Notes: a model not told the origin generated them from the letters alone. DNA of 64,000 bases from JAPOXR01 sp963662395 (GCA_963662395.1 OY759511.1:2046001-2110000), one strand, 5' to 3'; positions 9,019-18,922 are shown, numbered from the stretch's first letter. Numbers and translations: made by a program.

Positions 9019-9776
9019 GCGCCTTCCTGTTCACCGGACACCCCGTCCCCGGCATCGATGGCGGCTGCATCGCCTTGGGCGCCGCCATTGACCGACATCC
9101 CGGCCGGCCGAAAGGCGCCGGGGAACCGGACATCATCCGGCAGTGTCTTCTTCGCTGCATCGCGGACCGTTACCCATCCGCCCTTCGAGCCCGGAACCGC
9201 GCCCTTGATCATGATCAGGCCGCGGTCGACATCGGTCCTGACCACTTCGAGGTTCTGCGTGGTCACCCTTGCATTGCCCAAATGGCCGGCCATCTTCTTG
9301 CCCTTGAACACCTTGCCCGGGTCCTGGCACTGGCCGGTCGAGCCATGGGAGCGGTGATTCACCGACACGCCATGCGATGCCCGCAGCCCGCGAAAATTGT
9401 GGCGCTTCATCGGCCCGGCAAATCCCTTGCCGATCGATGTTCCCGACACGTCGACCCGCTGTCCCGGCACGAAGTGGTCGGCGGTGATTTCGGCGCCGAC
9501 CTCGATCAGGTTGTCGGGGCTGACCCGGAACTCGGCCACCTTGCGCTTCGGCGCCACCCCGGCCCGGACAAAATGCCCGCGCATGGGTGCACCGACCCGC
9601 CGGGCCTTCGAACTCCCGGCACCGAGCTGCACCGCGGTATAGCCATCCTTGTCCGCCGTGCGTTGCGCCACCACCTGCACCTTGTCGACATGCAGCACGG
9701 TAACCGGCACTTGCCGTCCATCATCCATGAACAGCCTGGTCATTCCGACTTTCTTGGCAATCACGCCTGAACGCAT
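9015..9776 (-). CDS. rplC: 50S ribosomal protein L3
   Basis: L3 is an early assembly protein near the peptidyl transferase centre. The 253-residue product starts MRSGVIAKKVGMTRLFMDDG, with the central GTSIGKGFAGPMKRHNFRG and HGSTGQCQDPGKVFKGKKMA. The C-terminus carries an extra Ala/Gly/Asp-rich tail of about 35 residues beyond the fold, seen in other alphaproteobacterial L3 proteins. Confidence 0.97.
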   Translation of the reverse strand: MRSGVIAKKVGMTRLFMDDGRQVPVTVLHVDKVQVVAQRTADKDGYTAVQLGAGSSKARRVGAPMRGHFVRAGVAPKRKVAEFRVSPDNLIEVGAEITADHFVPGQRVDVSGTSIGKGFAGPMKRHNFRGLRASHGVSVNHRSHGSTGQCQDPGKVFKGKKMAGHLGNARVTTQNLEVVRTDVDRGLIMIKGAVPGSKGGWVTVRDAAKKTLPDDVRFPGAFRPAGMSVNGGAQGDAAAIDAGDGVSGEQEGA

Positions 9777-9789
9777 GGCGGATTTCTCC

Positions 9790-10101
9790 CTAAATCTTGA
9801 TTTCCACCGCGACTCCCGCCGCCAGGTCGAGCTTCATCAGCGCGTCGACGGTCTGGGGAGTGGGATCCACGATATCAAGCAGCCGCTTGTGGGTGCGGAT
9901 TTCCATCTGCTCACGCGATTTCTTGTCGATATGCGGACCGCGCAGCACGGTGAATTTCTCAATCTTGTTCGGCAGCGGAATCGGTCCCCTGACGCGGGCA
10001 CCGGTTCGCTTGGCTGTCTCGACGATCTCGTTGGTACTGGCGTCAAGCAACCGGTAATCGAATGCCTTGAGGCGGATCCGAATGTTCTGGTTCTGAATCA
10101 C
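9790..10101 (-). CDS. rpsJ: 30S ribosomal protein S10 (NusE)
   Basis: S10 is both a small-subunit protein and the NusE partner in antitermination and NusG coupling. The product is 103 residues with GPIPLPNKIEKFTVLRGPH and RTHKRLLDIVDPTPQTVDAL. The start codon is GTG (9... to 10101), preceded by an AGGAG box about 7 nt upstream. That Shine-Dalgarno lies only about 10 nt after the T-run of the terminator downstream of tuf, so initiation begins right at the exit of that hairpin. Confidence 0.96.
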   Translation of the reverse strand: MIQNQNIRIRLKAFDYRLLDASTNEIVETAKRTGARVRGPIPLPNKIEKFTVLRGPHIDKKSREQMEIRTHKRLLDIVDPTPQTVDALMKLDLAAGVAVEIKI

Positions 10102-10118
10102 AATTCCGCTCCTGAACG

Positions 10119-10147
10119 AAAAAGCGCGGAGATCCTGATCTCCGCGC
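10119..10147 (-). terminator. Intrinsic terminator between tuf and rpsJ
   Basis: On the minus strand an 11-bp perfect stem (GCGCGGAGATC paired with GATCTCCGCGC, positions 10124-10147) is followed at once by five T residues at 10119-10123. It lies 11 nt past the tuf stop and 17 nt before the rpsJ start codon. The form is a textbook rho-independent terminator, dividing the rpsL-rpsG-fusA-tuf unit from the S10 cluster. Confidence 0.85.
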
Positions 10148-10158
10148 CCTGCATGGCC

Positions 10159-11334
10159 CTACTTGATCACCTTCGACACAATACCGGCCCCAACGGTTCG
10201 ACCGCCCTCCCTGATCGCGAAACGAAGTTTTTCCTCCATGGCGATCGGGGCGATCAGGGTCACCGTGAAGGTGGCATTGTCACCCGGCATGACCATCTCG
10301 ACATCATCCGGCAATTCCACGGTCCCGGTCACATCGGTGGTCCGGAAATAGAATTGCGGGCGATACTTGGTGAAGAAGGGGGTATGGCGCCCACCCTCGT
10401 CCTTGGTCAGCACATAGGCCTCGGCCTCGAACTCGGTATGCGGTGTCACCGAGCCCGGCTTGCACAGAACCTGCCCGCGCTCGACCGCCGTGCGGTCGAC
10501 ACCCCGCAGCAGGGTGCCGACATTGTCGCCGGCCTCGCCGCGGTCAAGCAGCTTGCGGAACATCTCGACACCGGTGCAGGTGGTCTTCTGGGTCGATCGA
10601 ATCCCGACGATCTCGATTTCGTCGCCGACATTGATCACGCCGCGCTCGACCCGCCCGGTCACCACCGTGCCACGGCCCGAAATCGAGAACACGTCCTCGA
10701 TCGGCATCAGGAATGGCTGGTCGATCGGGCGCTCGGGGGTCGGGATATGCTCGTCAACCGCATCCATCAGCTGGGAAATGCTGTTGCGGCCGAGCTCCTC
10801 GTCGCCATCCTCCAGCGCCAGCAATGCCGAGCCGCGGATGACCGGAATATCGTCACCGGGAAACTCGTACGAGCTGAGCAGCTCCCTGACTTCCAGCTCG
10901 ACCAGCTCCCACAGATCCTCGTCATCGACCTGGTCGATCTTGTTCATGTAGACGACCAGTGCCGGCACGCCAACCTGGCGGGCCAGCAGGATATGCTCGC
11001 GGGTCTGCGGCATCGGACCATCGGCGGCACTGACCACCAGGATGGCGCCATCCATCTGCGCGGCACCGGTGATCATGTTCTTCACGTAGTCGGCATGGCC
11101 CGGGCAATCGACATGTGCGTAATGCCGGGCCTCGGTCTCGTATTCGACATGCGCAGTGGCGATGGTGATGCCGCGCTCGCGCTCCTCGGGTGCGGCGTCG
11201 ATCTTGTCATAGGACTGGAACTCGCCATAAAACCTGGTGATGGCGGCAGTCAGCGTGGTCTTGCCGTGGTCGACGTGACCGATGGTTCCCACATTGACAT
11301 GCGGTTTCGTCCGCTCAAACTTTTGCTTGGCCAT
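10159..11334 (-). CDS. tuf: Elongation factor Tu
   Basis: EF-Tu is the GTPase that delivers aminoacyl-tRNA. The 391-residue product has the G1 box GHVDHGKTTLTAAIT, G3 DCPGHADYVKNMITGAAQMD and G4 NKID. The C-terminal barrel includes GDNATFTVTLIAPIAMEEK. It follows fusA after 39 bp and is closed by a strong terminator. A second tuf copy, common in proteobacteria, is not in this window. Confidence 0.98.
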   Translation of the reverse strand: MAKQKFERTKPHVNVGTIGHVDHGKTTLTAAITRFYGEFQSYDKIDAAPEERERGITIATAHVEYETEARHYAHVDCPGHADYVKNMITGAAQMDGAILVVSAADGPMPQTREHILLARQVGVPALVVYMNKIDQVDDEDLWELVELEVRELLSSYEFPGDDIPVIRGSALLALEDGDEELGRNSISQLMDAVDEHIPTPERPIDQPFLMPIEDVFSISGRGTVVTGRVERGVINVGDEIEIVGIRSTQKTTCTGVEMFRKLLDRGEAGDNVGTLLRGVDRTAVERGQVLCKPGSVTPHTEFEAEAYVLTKDEGGRHTPFFTKYRPQFYFRTTDVTGTVELPDDVEMVMPGDNATFTVTLIAPIAMEEKLRFAIREGGRTVGAGIVSKVIK

Positions 11335-11373
11335 GGTGTACTCCTGTTGTGTTCCGATAACGGGCCGGACCCG

Positions 11374-13491
11374 TTACGCGTATTTTGCCTGGATTTCCTC
11401 TGAAAGGTTGTGCGGTACTGCCTCGTAGTGCGAAAACTGCATGGAGAAATTCGCACGGCCCGAGGACATCGACCGCAAGTTGTTGATGTAGCCGAACATG
11501 TTTGCAAGCGGGACATGGGCAGAGATGACCGTGGCATTTCCGCGGATTTCCTGTCCGAGAACCTGCCCCCGCCGCTTGTTCAGGTCACCATTCACATTGC
11601 CGGTATATTCTTCCGGCGTCACCACCTCGACCTTCATGAAGGGCTCGAGCAGCCTGGCACCTGCCTTGCGCAATCCCTCCCGCATGGCCGCCCGGCCGGC
11701 CAGTTCGAATGCCATGACCGATGAATCCACCTCGTGACAGGCACCATCGACCAGGGTGACCCGGAAGTCGATGACCGGAAACCCTGCCAGCGGTCCCGAT
11801 TGCATGACCGACGCCACGCCCTTTTCCACGCCGGGGATGTATTCCCGGGGGATGGAGCCGCCAACGATCTTCGATTCGAAGAGATAGCCTTCTCCCGGCT
11901 CCATGGGCTCGACGACCATCTTGACGCGGGCGAATTGCCCGGCGCCGCCGGTCTGCTTCTTGTGGGTGTAGTCGATCTCCGCCATGTGCGAGATGGTCTC
12001 GCGATAGGCAACCTGCGGGGCGCCGACATTTGCCTCGACCCGGAATTCCCGCTTCATCCTGTCAATGAGAATGTCGAGATGCAGCTCGCCCATGCCCTTC
12101 ATGATCGTCTGCCCGGATTCCATGTCGGTTTCCACCCGGAATGACGGATCCTCGGCGGCCAGCCTCTGCAGCGCCTGGGCCAGCTTCTCCTGGTCGGCCT
12201 TGGTCTTGGGTTCGACGGCAATCTCGATGACCGGATCCGGGAAGGCCATGGTTTCCAGGACCACCGGGTCCGAATTGTTGCACAGGGTATCGCCGGTCGT
12301 GGTTTCCTTGAGTCCGGCCAGGGCGATGATGTCGCCGGCGAAGGCCTCCTCGATCTCCTCGCGGTTGTTCGAATGCATCATCATCATGCGACCGACACGC
12401 TCGCGGCGGCCCTTGGTCGAATTCAGCATCTGGTCGCCCTTGCGGATCGAGCCCGAATAGATGCGGACAAAGGTCAACGAACCGACAAAGGGGTCATTCA
12501 TGATCTTGAAGGCAAGGGCCGAGAATGGCTGGTTGTCATCGGCAGTCCGGCTGACATCGCGGGTTTCCGTCTTGTCGCCGGGACGGAAACCCATGTAGGA
12601 CGGCACGTCGAGCGGTCCCGGAAGATAGTCGATCACCGCGTTCAACATGGGTTGCACACCCTTGTTCTTGAACGCGGAGCCGGCCAGGACCGGAACGAAT
12701 GTCATGTCCAGGGTGCCGGTCCGGATCAGGCGCCGAAGGGTATCGACATCCGGCTCTTCACCCTCGAGATAGCTCTCCATCAAATCGTCATCAAGCTCGA
12801 CCACGGTCTCGATCATCTTCGTCCGCATCTCGACCGCCCGTTCCTGCAACTGCGGACGCACTTCCTGGCGGGTCCAGGTTGCACCGAGATCATCGCCGAT
12901 CCAGGTCCATTCATCCATGGTCACGAGGTCGATGATTCCCTCGAAATCCGCTTCGGACCCGATCGGGATCTGGATGGCCAGCGGCACGGCACCGGTGCGG
13001 TCCCTGATCATGCGCAGGCAGATATCGAAATCGGCGCCGATCTTGTCCATCTTGTTGACCAGCACGATACGCGGAACCCGGTAGCGATCCGCCTGGCGCC
13101 AGACGGTCTCCGTCTGCGGCTCCACCCCGGCATTGGCATCGAGGACGCAGACCGCACCGTCGAGCACGGCAAGCGACCGCTCCACCTCGATGGTGAAGTC
13201 GACATGGCCAGGCGTGTCGATGATGTTGAACCGGTACCGGTCCGACTGCGCCGTTTCGCCATCCTCGGTCCGCTCCCAGAAGGTCGTGGTCGCCGCCGAG
13301 GTAATCGTTATGCCCCGTTCCTGTTCCTGCTCCATCCAGTCCATGGTGGCGGCGCCGTCATGGACCTCGCCCATCTTGTGTGACTTTCCGGTATAGTAGA
13401 GGACACGCTCGGTCGTCGTGGTCTTGCCGGCGTCAATATGCGCCATGATCCCGAAATTCCGGTAGCGCCCCAGTTCAAATGCGCGCGACAT
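11374..13491 (-). CDS. fusA: Elongation factor G
   Basis: EF-G is the translocase GTPase. The start at 13491 gives MSRAFELGRYRNFGIMAHID; a longer open frame to 13605 covers rpsG and is rejected. The product has 705 residues. The P-loop is AHIDAGKTTTTERVLYYTG, followed by the switch region RGITITSAATTTFW, DTPGHVDFTIEVERSLAVLD and NKMDKIGADF. Domain IV includes MHSNNREEIEEAFAGDI and RRGQVLGQEIRGNATVISAH. Confidence 0.98.
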   Translation of the reverse strand: MSRAFELGRYRNFGIMAHIDAGKTTTTERVLYYTGKSHKMGEVHDGAATMDWMEQEQERGITITSAATTTFWERTEDGETAQSDRYRFNIIDTPGHVDFTIEVERSLAVLDGAVCVLDANAGVEPQTETVWRQADRYRVPRIVLVNKMDKIGADFDICLRMIRDRTGAVPLAIQIPIGSEADFEGIIDLVTMDEWTWIGDDLGATWTRQEVRPQLQERAVEMRTKMIETVVELDDDLMESYLEGEEPDVDTLRRLIRTGTLDMTFVPVLAGSAFKNKGVQPMLNAVIDYLPGPLDVPSYMGFRPGDKTETRDVSRTADDNQPFSALAFKIMNDPFVGSLTFVRIYSGSIRKGDQMLNSTKGRRERVGRMMMMHSNNREEIEEAFAGDIIALAGLKETTTGDTLCNNSDPVVLETMAFPDPVIEIAVEPKTKADQEKLAQALQRLAAEDPSFRVETDMESGQTIMKGMGELHLDILIDRMKREFRVEANVGAPQVAYRETISHMAEIDYTHKKQTGGAGQFARVKMVVEPMEPGEGYLFESKIVGGSIPREYIPGVEKGVASVMQSGPLAGFPVIDFRVTLVDGACHEVDSSVMAFELAGRAAMREGLRKAGARLLEPFMKVEVVTPEEYTGNVNGDLNKRRGQVLGQEIRGNATVISAHVPLANMFGYINNLRSMSSGRANFSMQFSHYEAVPHNLSEEIQAKYA

Positions 13492-13510
13492 CGACCCGAA
13501 CTCCTGCCAG

Positions 13511-13981
13511 TTACCAGCGGTAATGGCTGAATGCCTTGTTGGCATCGGCCATCTTGTGGGTGTCCTCGCGACGCTTGACGGCTGCGCCACGTTCATTGGC
13601 GGCATCCATCAACTCGCCCGCAAGGCGCTCTTCCATGGTGTGTTCGCCACGCTTGCGGGCGGCGGTGATCAGCCACCTGATCGCCAGCGCCCCGCGCCGC
13701 TCCGGCCGCACCTCGACCGGTATCTGGTAGGTTGAGCCGCCAACCCGGCGGGAACGCACCTCGACCGAAGGCTTCACATTGTCGAGGGCCTCGTGGAACA
13801 CCTCGACCGGGACCCGGCGGGTCTTGGCCTCGATGCGGTCAAGGGCATTGTAGACGATGGTCTCGGCCACCGCCTTCTTGCCATCCATCATCAGGTTGTT
13901 GGTGAACTTGGTGATGGTCTCATCACCAAATTTTGCATCGGGAAGCACTTCGCGCTTCTCGGCGCGTCGCCGTCGTGACAT
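13511..13981 (-). CDS. rpsG: 30S ribosomal protein S7
   Basis: S7 nucleates the small-subunit head. The 156-residue product starts MSRRRRAEKREVLPDAKFGD and has NNLMMDGKKAVAETIVYNA and VGGSTYQIPVEVRPERRGAL. The C-terminal NKAFSHYRW matches the usual end. Confidence 0.97.
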   Translation of the reverse strand: MSRRRRAEKREVLPDAKFGDETITKFTNNLMMDGKKAVAETIVYNALDRIEAKTRRVPVEVFHEALDNVKPSVEVRSRRVGGSTYQIPVEVRPERRGALAIRWLITAARKRGEHTMEERLAGELMDAANERGAAVKRREDTHKMADANKAFSHYRW

Positions 13982-13990
13982 CTGCGCCTC

Positions 13991-14362
13991 CTATTTCGGT
14001 CGTGCCGCGCCGTATTTCGACCGGCGCTGCCGGCGGCTGGACACCCCTTCGGTATCCCGCACGCCGCGGAGAATGTGATAGCGGACACCGGGCAAATCCT
14101 TCACCCGTCCGCCCCGGATGAGCACCACCGAGTGCTCCTGCAAATTGTGCGATTCGCCGGGAATGTAGGAGATCACCTCGAAGCCGCTGGTCAGCCTGAC
14201 CTTGGCAACCTTCCTCATGGCCGAGTTCGGCTTCTTCGGCGTCGTCGTGTAGACCCGGGTGCATACCCCGCGTCGCTGTGGACAGCCGAGCAGGTGCATC
14301 GACTTCTGCCGCTTGACCTTCGGCTTCCTCGGCTTTCGGATCAACTGCTGTATGGTTGGCAT
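13991..14362 (-). CDS. rpsL: 30S ribosomal protein S12
   Basis: S12 controls decoding fidelity. The start at 14362 gives MPTIQQLIRKPRKPKVKRQK, the normal start; the open frame extends to 14458 without homology. The product has 123 residues. The streptomycin-relevant motifs are wild type: TTTPKKPNSAMRKVAKVRL and VRYHILRGVRDTEGV. It is the first gene of the str-type unit. Confidence 0.97.
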   Translation of the reverse strand: MPTIQQLIRKPRKPKVKRQKSMHLLGCPQRRGVCTRVYTTTPKKPNSAMRKVAKVRLTSGFEVISYIPGESHNLQEHSVVLIRGGRVKDLPGVRYHILRGVRDTEGVSSRRQRRSKYGAARPK

Positions 14363-14550
14363 TCCGATTTCCCGTTTCAATTCCAGTTGCCGCCGCTCTC
14401 CAGGTCCGCAACTCGCCGTGAAAAAGTGTCTGGCCGCCTCGACAGGGCTTGACGGCATTCTTTCAGAGGATCGCGGCCCAGGCCGGGATCATGTTCACCA
14501 ATTGCACGGCTGTTGATACGGACAGGCGAGGCCTTCCGACTGTGCGGCGG

Positions 14551-14579
14551 CGTTTAATTTCGATTCGCGCTCTTGTCAA
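14551..14579 (-). promoter_or_regulatory. Candidate sigma-70-type promoter for rpsL-rpsG-fusA-tuf
   Basis: On the minus strand a perfect TTGACA (14574-14579) is followed after 16 or 17 nt by TTAAAC/TAAACG (14551-14557). This lies in the 252-bp gap between rpoC and rpsL, the largest in the superoperon after the one between secE and nusG. It is the only consensus -35 I see there. The leader to rpsL would be about 180 nt. Confidence 0.5.
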
Positions 14580-14586
14580 CAGCTTT

Positions 14587-14614
14587 GCGGCGACGAAGCC
14601 AATTGTGTCGCCGC
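14587..14614 (-). terminator. Hairpin immediately after the rpoC stop codon
   Basis: GCGGCGAC and GTCGCCGC form an 8-bp perfect stem around a 12-nt loop, starting one base past the rpoC stop. There is no T-run after it, so it could be a weak or factor-assisted terminator, or a 3'-end stabiliser. Confidence 0.4.
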
Positions 14615-17600
14615 CTATTGAGCCGCCACCTCATTGCCCTCCTCTTCCGCTGCCGGCAGGGTCGATTCGAATATGGCGGCCTCGTCAAACGTTCCCTCGG
14701 CAGCGAAGTCCTCTCCGGAATCGCCGCCGGTCAGAAACCCGTCATCCGGGGCCGGCAAGGCTGCGGCGGCGGCAGCTTCCTGTTCCTCGATGATCACCTT
14801 GTCACGTTCGGTGGCAATCCGCTTGATCTGCGACGCCGCCCCGCCGGTTCCGGCCGGGATCAGCCGGCCGACGATCACGTTTTCCTTCAACCCGATCAGG
14901 TTGTCCCGCTTGCCCTGCACCGCAGCTTCGGTGAGCACCCGCGTGGTCTCCTGGAAGGATGCCGCCGAGATGAATGACCGGGTCTGCAAGGCAGCCTTGG
15001 TGATTCCCAGCAGGATCGGGCCGCCCCTGGCCGGCTTGCGGCCATTGGCGACAGCCCGGTCATTGATTTCCTCGAACTCGGACTTGTCGACATGCTCGCC
15101 TTCCAGCAGCGTTGTCTCCCCGGAATCGGTCACCTCGTATTTCTGCAGCATCTGGCGGACAATGACCTCGATGTGCTTGTCATTGATCTTGACTCCCTGC
15201 AGGCGATAGACATCCTGGACCTCGTTGATGAGGTAGTCGGCCAGCGCTTCCACCCCCAGGATTCGCAGGATGTCATGCGGGGCCGGGTTGCCGTCGACGA
15301 TATAGTCGCCCTTCCTGACAAAGTCGCCTTCCTGGACCGGGATGTGCTTGCCCTTCTGGACGAAATACTGCTTCGGCTCCTCTTCCTCGTCCAGCGGCTC
15401 GATCTTGATCCTGGTCTTGTTCTTGTAGTCCTTCTCGAACCGGATATAGCCGTCGGCCTCGGCGATGATCGCGTGATCCTTCGGCCTGCGGGCCTCGAAC
15501 AGCTCCGCCACCCGCGGCAAGCCGCCGGTAATGTCCTTGGTCCGGGCTCCTTCCCTGGGGATCCTGGCGACAACATCGCCCTCCCTGATTTCGGCGCCAT
15601 CCTCGACCGACAGGATGGCCTCGACCGACATGGGATAGCTGGCCGGCTTGTCGCCAATGCTGACCGGCTCGTCATCTCCGGCGCTGGCGACGATCTGGAT
15701 TGCCGGCCTGAAATCGGTGTTCTTGCGACCCAGTTGCCAGTCGGACACGATGCGCTGGCGCATCCCGGTTGTCTCGTCGGATTCCTCCCTGATCGACACC
15801 CCGGCAACCAGGTCCCTGAAGCGGGCAATCCCGGAGCACTCGGCAATGATCGGCGTTGTATACGGATCCCACTCGAACAGCCTGTCGCCGCGCTTGACCG
15901 CCTGGCCGTCAGCGACCAGCAGTTTCGAGCCATGGCTGACCTTGTGGATGGCGCGCTCGTCACCCTTGGCATCAAGGATCGAAAGCTGCATGTTCCGGCC
16001 AACGACGACAATGTCGCCGGCGGCATTCTCCAGGGTCTTGCCATCGCCGGTAAACGTGACCGTGCCTTCGAAACCTGCCTCGACAAAGGATTGCTGCGCC
16101 GCCTGGGCGATGCCGCCAATATGGAATGTCCGCATGGTCAGCTGCGTTCCGGGCTCGCCGATGGACTGGGCAGCGATGATCCCGACCGCCTCGCCGATAT
16201 TGACCGGCGTTCCCCTGGCCAGGTCGCGTCCATAGCATTGCGCACAGACACCCTCTTCGGCCTCGCAGGTCAGCGGCGAACGGATCTTGACCTCCTGCAC
16301 CTCGCCGACCTCGATGGCCTCGGCAGCATTTTCCTCGATCAACTGGCCGGTGGCGGCCAGGACCTCGCCGGTATCCGGATTGATCACATCCTCGACCGCC
16401 ACCCGGCCCAGGATCCTCTCGCTGATCGGCGACACGACCTGGCCATCGGCCATCGAAGGCCTGACAGTGATGGCATTGTCGGTGCCGCAATCATCAACCC
16501 TGACGATGCAATCCTGCGCCACGTCCACCAGTCTCCTGGTCAGGTAGCCCGAATTGGCTGTCTTCAGCGCCGTGTCAGCCAGGCCCTTCCGGGCGCCATG
16601 CGTCGAGTTGAAATACTCGAGCACGTTCAACCCTTCCTTGAAATTCGAAATGATCGGGGTCTCGATGATCTCGCCGGAGGGCTTGGCCATCAACCCGCGC
16701 ATGCCGGCAAGCTGTTTCATCTGGGCCGCAGAGCCACGGGCACCGGAATGCGACATCATGTAGATCGAGTTCGGCTCCGACTCGGCACCGCTGTCATCGG
16801 TATCCACCGAGGAGATTTCCACCATCATCGCATCGGCGACCTGTTCCGAGCACTTGGACCAGACATCGACCACCTTGTTGTATTTCTCGCCCTGGGTGAT
16901 CAGCCCGTTCCAGTATTGCTGCTCGAACTCGGCAACCTTGCTGCGGGTATCCTCGACGATCTTCCACTTCCTGCCCGGAATGACCATGTCATCCTTGCCG
17001 AAGGAGATCCCGGCCTTGAATGCTTCCCTGAACCCGAGGCCCATGATCCGGTCGCAGAAAATGACCGATTCCTTCTGCCCGCAATAGCGATAGACGGTAT
17101 CGATGACCTCCTGCACTTCCCGTTTCCGCAGGCACCGGTTGACCAGCCGGTCAAAGGGTGTCCGGGCGTTCAGCGGCAGCAGCGAGCCAAGCAGGACCCG
17201 CCCCGGGGTGGTTTCGAAGATCCGATAGACCTCGGAGCCATCCTCATCGACCTGCTTCAGCCGGGCCCTGACCCGGGCATGCAAATGGACCGCACCGGCG
17301 GCCATGGCATGTTCGACCTCGTCGACCGACGAGAAGACCAGCCCCTCGCCGACCATGCCGCTGCGTTCCATGCTCAGATAGTAGAGTCCGAGAATCATGT
17401 CCTGCGACGGAACAATGATCGGCACCCCGTTGGCAGGGGACAGGACATTGTTGGTCGACATCATCAGCACGCGTGATTCAAGCTGTGCCTCGAGCGACAA
17501 CGGCACATGGACCGCCATCTGGTCGCCATCGAAATCGGCATTGAACGCCGAGCAGACCAGCGGATGCAACTGGATCGCCTTGCCCTCGATCAGTATCGGC

Positions 17601-18922
17601 TCGAATGCCTGGATGCCGAGCCGGTGCAGCGTCGGGGCCCGGTTCAGCAGCACCGGATGCTCCCGGATCACCTCGTCGAGAATATCCCAGACCTCCTTCT
17701 GCTCCCGTTCCACGAGTTTCTTGGCCTGCTTGACAGTCGAGGACAGCCCCTTGAGCTCGAGTTTCGAATAGATGAACGGCTTGAACAGCTCGAGTGCCAT
17801 CTTCTTCGGCAGGCCGCACTGGTGGAGCTTCAGCTCCGGTCCGGTCACGATCACCGACCTTCCGGAAAAATCCACGCGCTTGCCCAGGAGATTCTGGCGG
17901 AACCGGCCCTGCTTTCCCTTGAGCATGTCGCTCAGCGATTTCAGCGGTCGCTTGTTGGTGCCGGTGATCGTCCGCCCCCGGCGGCCATTGTCGAACAGCG
18001 CATCGACCGATTCCTGGAGCATCCGCTTCTCGTTGCGGATGATGATGTCCGGCGCCTTGAGTTCGATCAGCCGTTTCAGGCGGTTGTTCCGGTTGATGAC
18101 CCTGCGATAGAGGTCGTTGAGGTCGGAGGTGGCAAACCTTCCCCCATCCAGCGGAACCAGTGGTCGCAACTCCGGCGGGATGACCGGAATGACAGTCAGG
18201 ATCATCCATTCCGGTCGGTTTCCGGAATCAATGAAGTGCTCGAACAGCTTCAGCCGCTTGACGATCTTCTTCTGCTTCTGTTCGCTTGTTGCCTCGGCCA
18301 GGTCCCGGCGCAAATCGGCGGCCTCGGTCTCCAGGTCGACCCGGCTCAGCATTTCACGGATGGCTTCGGCGCCGATGCCGGCCTTGAACCCTTCCGGGCC
18401 GAAATCATCCTGGGCGAGCTGGAGCTGTTCCTCGGTGATGAGCTGACCCGCCTCGAGATTCGACAGGCCGGCATCGATGACGATGAACCGCTCGAAATAG
18501 AGAACGCTTTCCAGCGCCTTCAGGGTCATGTCCAGCGCCAGCCCGATGCGGCTGGGCAATGACTTCAGGAACCAGATATGGGCCACCGGTGCCGCCAGCT
18601 GGATGTGACCCATCCGCTCTCGCCGCACCTTCTGCAACGTCACCTCGACACCGCATTTCTCGCAGGTGACACCGCGGTATTTCATGCGCTTGTACTTGCC
18701 GCACAGGCACTCGTAATCCTTGACCGGACCGAGAATTCGGGCACAGAACAGCCCGTCCCGCTCCGGTTTGAAGGTGCGGTAATTGATGGTTTCCGGCTTC
18801 TTTATCTCGCCATAGGACCAGGAAAGGATCTTTTCCGGTGATGCGAGCGAAATGCGGATCTCGTCGAATGTCGCCGGAACTGCTCCTGCGTGAAATGCCT
18901 GCGGACCAAATTCTCTGTTCAT
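14615..18922 (-). CDS. rpoC: DNA-directed RNA polymerase subunit beta'
   Basis: This is the catalytic large subunit of RNA polymerase. The 1435-residue product has the N-terminal zinc site with Cys72, Cys74, Cys87 and Cys90 (ECLCGKYKRMKYRGVTCEKC) and the active-site Mg-binding motif NADFDGD at residues 461-467. The second zinc cluster follows in CEAEEGVCAQCYGRDLARG, and the trigger-loop region appears around IGEPGTQLTMRTFHIGG. The C-terminus is Ala/Glu-rich. Its start lies 34 bp after the rpoB stop. Confidence 0.98.
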   Translation of the reverse strand: MNREFGPQAFHAGAVPATFDEIRISLASPEKILSWSYGEIKKPETINYRTFKPERDGLFCARILGPVKDYECLCGKYKRMKYRGVTCEKCGVEVTLQKVRRERMGHIQLAAPVAHIWFLKSLPSRIGLALDMTLKALESVLYFERFIVIDAGLSNLEAGQLITEEQLQLAQDDFGPEGFKAGIGAEAIREMLSRVDLETEAADLRRDLAEATSEQKQKKIVKRLKLFEHFIDSGNRPEWMILTVIPVIPPELRPLVPLDGGRFATSDLNDLYRRVINRNNRLKRLIELKAPDIIIRNEKRMLQESVDALFDNGRRGRTITGTNKRPLKSLSDMLKGKQGRFRQNLLGKRVDFSGRSVIVTGPELKLHQCGLPKKMALELFKPFIYSKLELKGLSSTVKQAKKLVEREQKEVWDILDEVIREHPVLLNRAPTLHRLGIQAFEPILIEGKAIQLHPLVCSAFNADFDGDQMAVHVPLSLEAQLESRVLMMSTNNVLSPANGVPIIVPSQDMILGLYYLSMERSGMVGEGLVFSSVDEVEHAMAAGAVHLHARVRARLKQVDEDGSEVYRIFETTPGRVLLGSLLPLNARTPFDRLVNRCLRKREVQEVIDTVYRYCGQKESVIFCDRIMGLGFREAFKAGISFGKDDMVIPGRKWKIVEDTRSKVAEFEQQYWNGLITQGEKYNKVVDVWSKCSEQVADAMMVEISSVDTDDSGAESEPNSIYMMSHSGARGSAAQMKQLAGMRGLMAKPSGEIIETPIISNFKEGLNVLEYFNSTHGARKGLADTALKTANSGYLTRRLVDVAQDCIVRVDDCGTDNAITVRPSMADGQVVSPISERILGRVAVEDVINPDTGEVLAATGQLIEENAAEAIEVGEVQEVKIRSPLTCEAEEGVCAQCYGRDLARGTPVNIGEAVGIIAAQSIGEPGTQLTMRTFHIGGIAQAAQQSFVEAGFEGTVTFTGDGKTLENAAGDIVVVGRNMQLSILDAKGDERAIHKVSHGSKLLVADGQAVKRGDRLFEWDPYTTPIIAECSGIARFRDLVAGVSIREESDETTGMRQRIVSDWQLGRKNTDFRPAIQIVASAGDDEPVSIGDKPASYPMSVEAILSVEDGAEIREGDVVARIPREGARTKDITGGLPRVAELFEARRPKDHAIIAEADGYIRFEKDYKNKTRIKIEPLDEEEEPKQYFVQKGKHIPVQEGDFVRKGDYIVDGNPAPHDILRILGVEALADYLINEVQDVYRLQGVKINDKHIEVIVRQMLQKYEVTDSGETTLLEGEHVDKSEFEEINDRAVANGRKPARGGPILLGITKAALQTRSFISAASFQETTRVLTEAAVQGKRDNLIGLKENVIVGRLIPAGTGGAASQIKRIATERDKVIIEEQEAAAAAALPAPDDGFLTGGDSGEDFAAEGTFDEAAIFESTLPAAEEEGNEVAAQ

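Noticed and set aside
12373..13383. 336-codon plus-strand frame opposite fusA
   Set aside because: It is complementary to EF-G motifs and His-rich in the way typical of antisense frames of GC-rich genes.
15092..17476. Very long plus-strand open frame (794 codons) opposite rpoC
   Set aside because: It is antisense to conserved rpoC coding sequence, lacks a known domain and reflects high-GC third-position bias.
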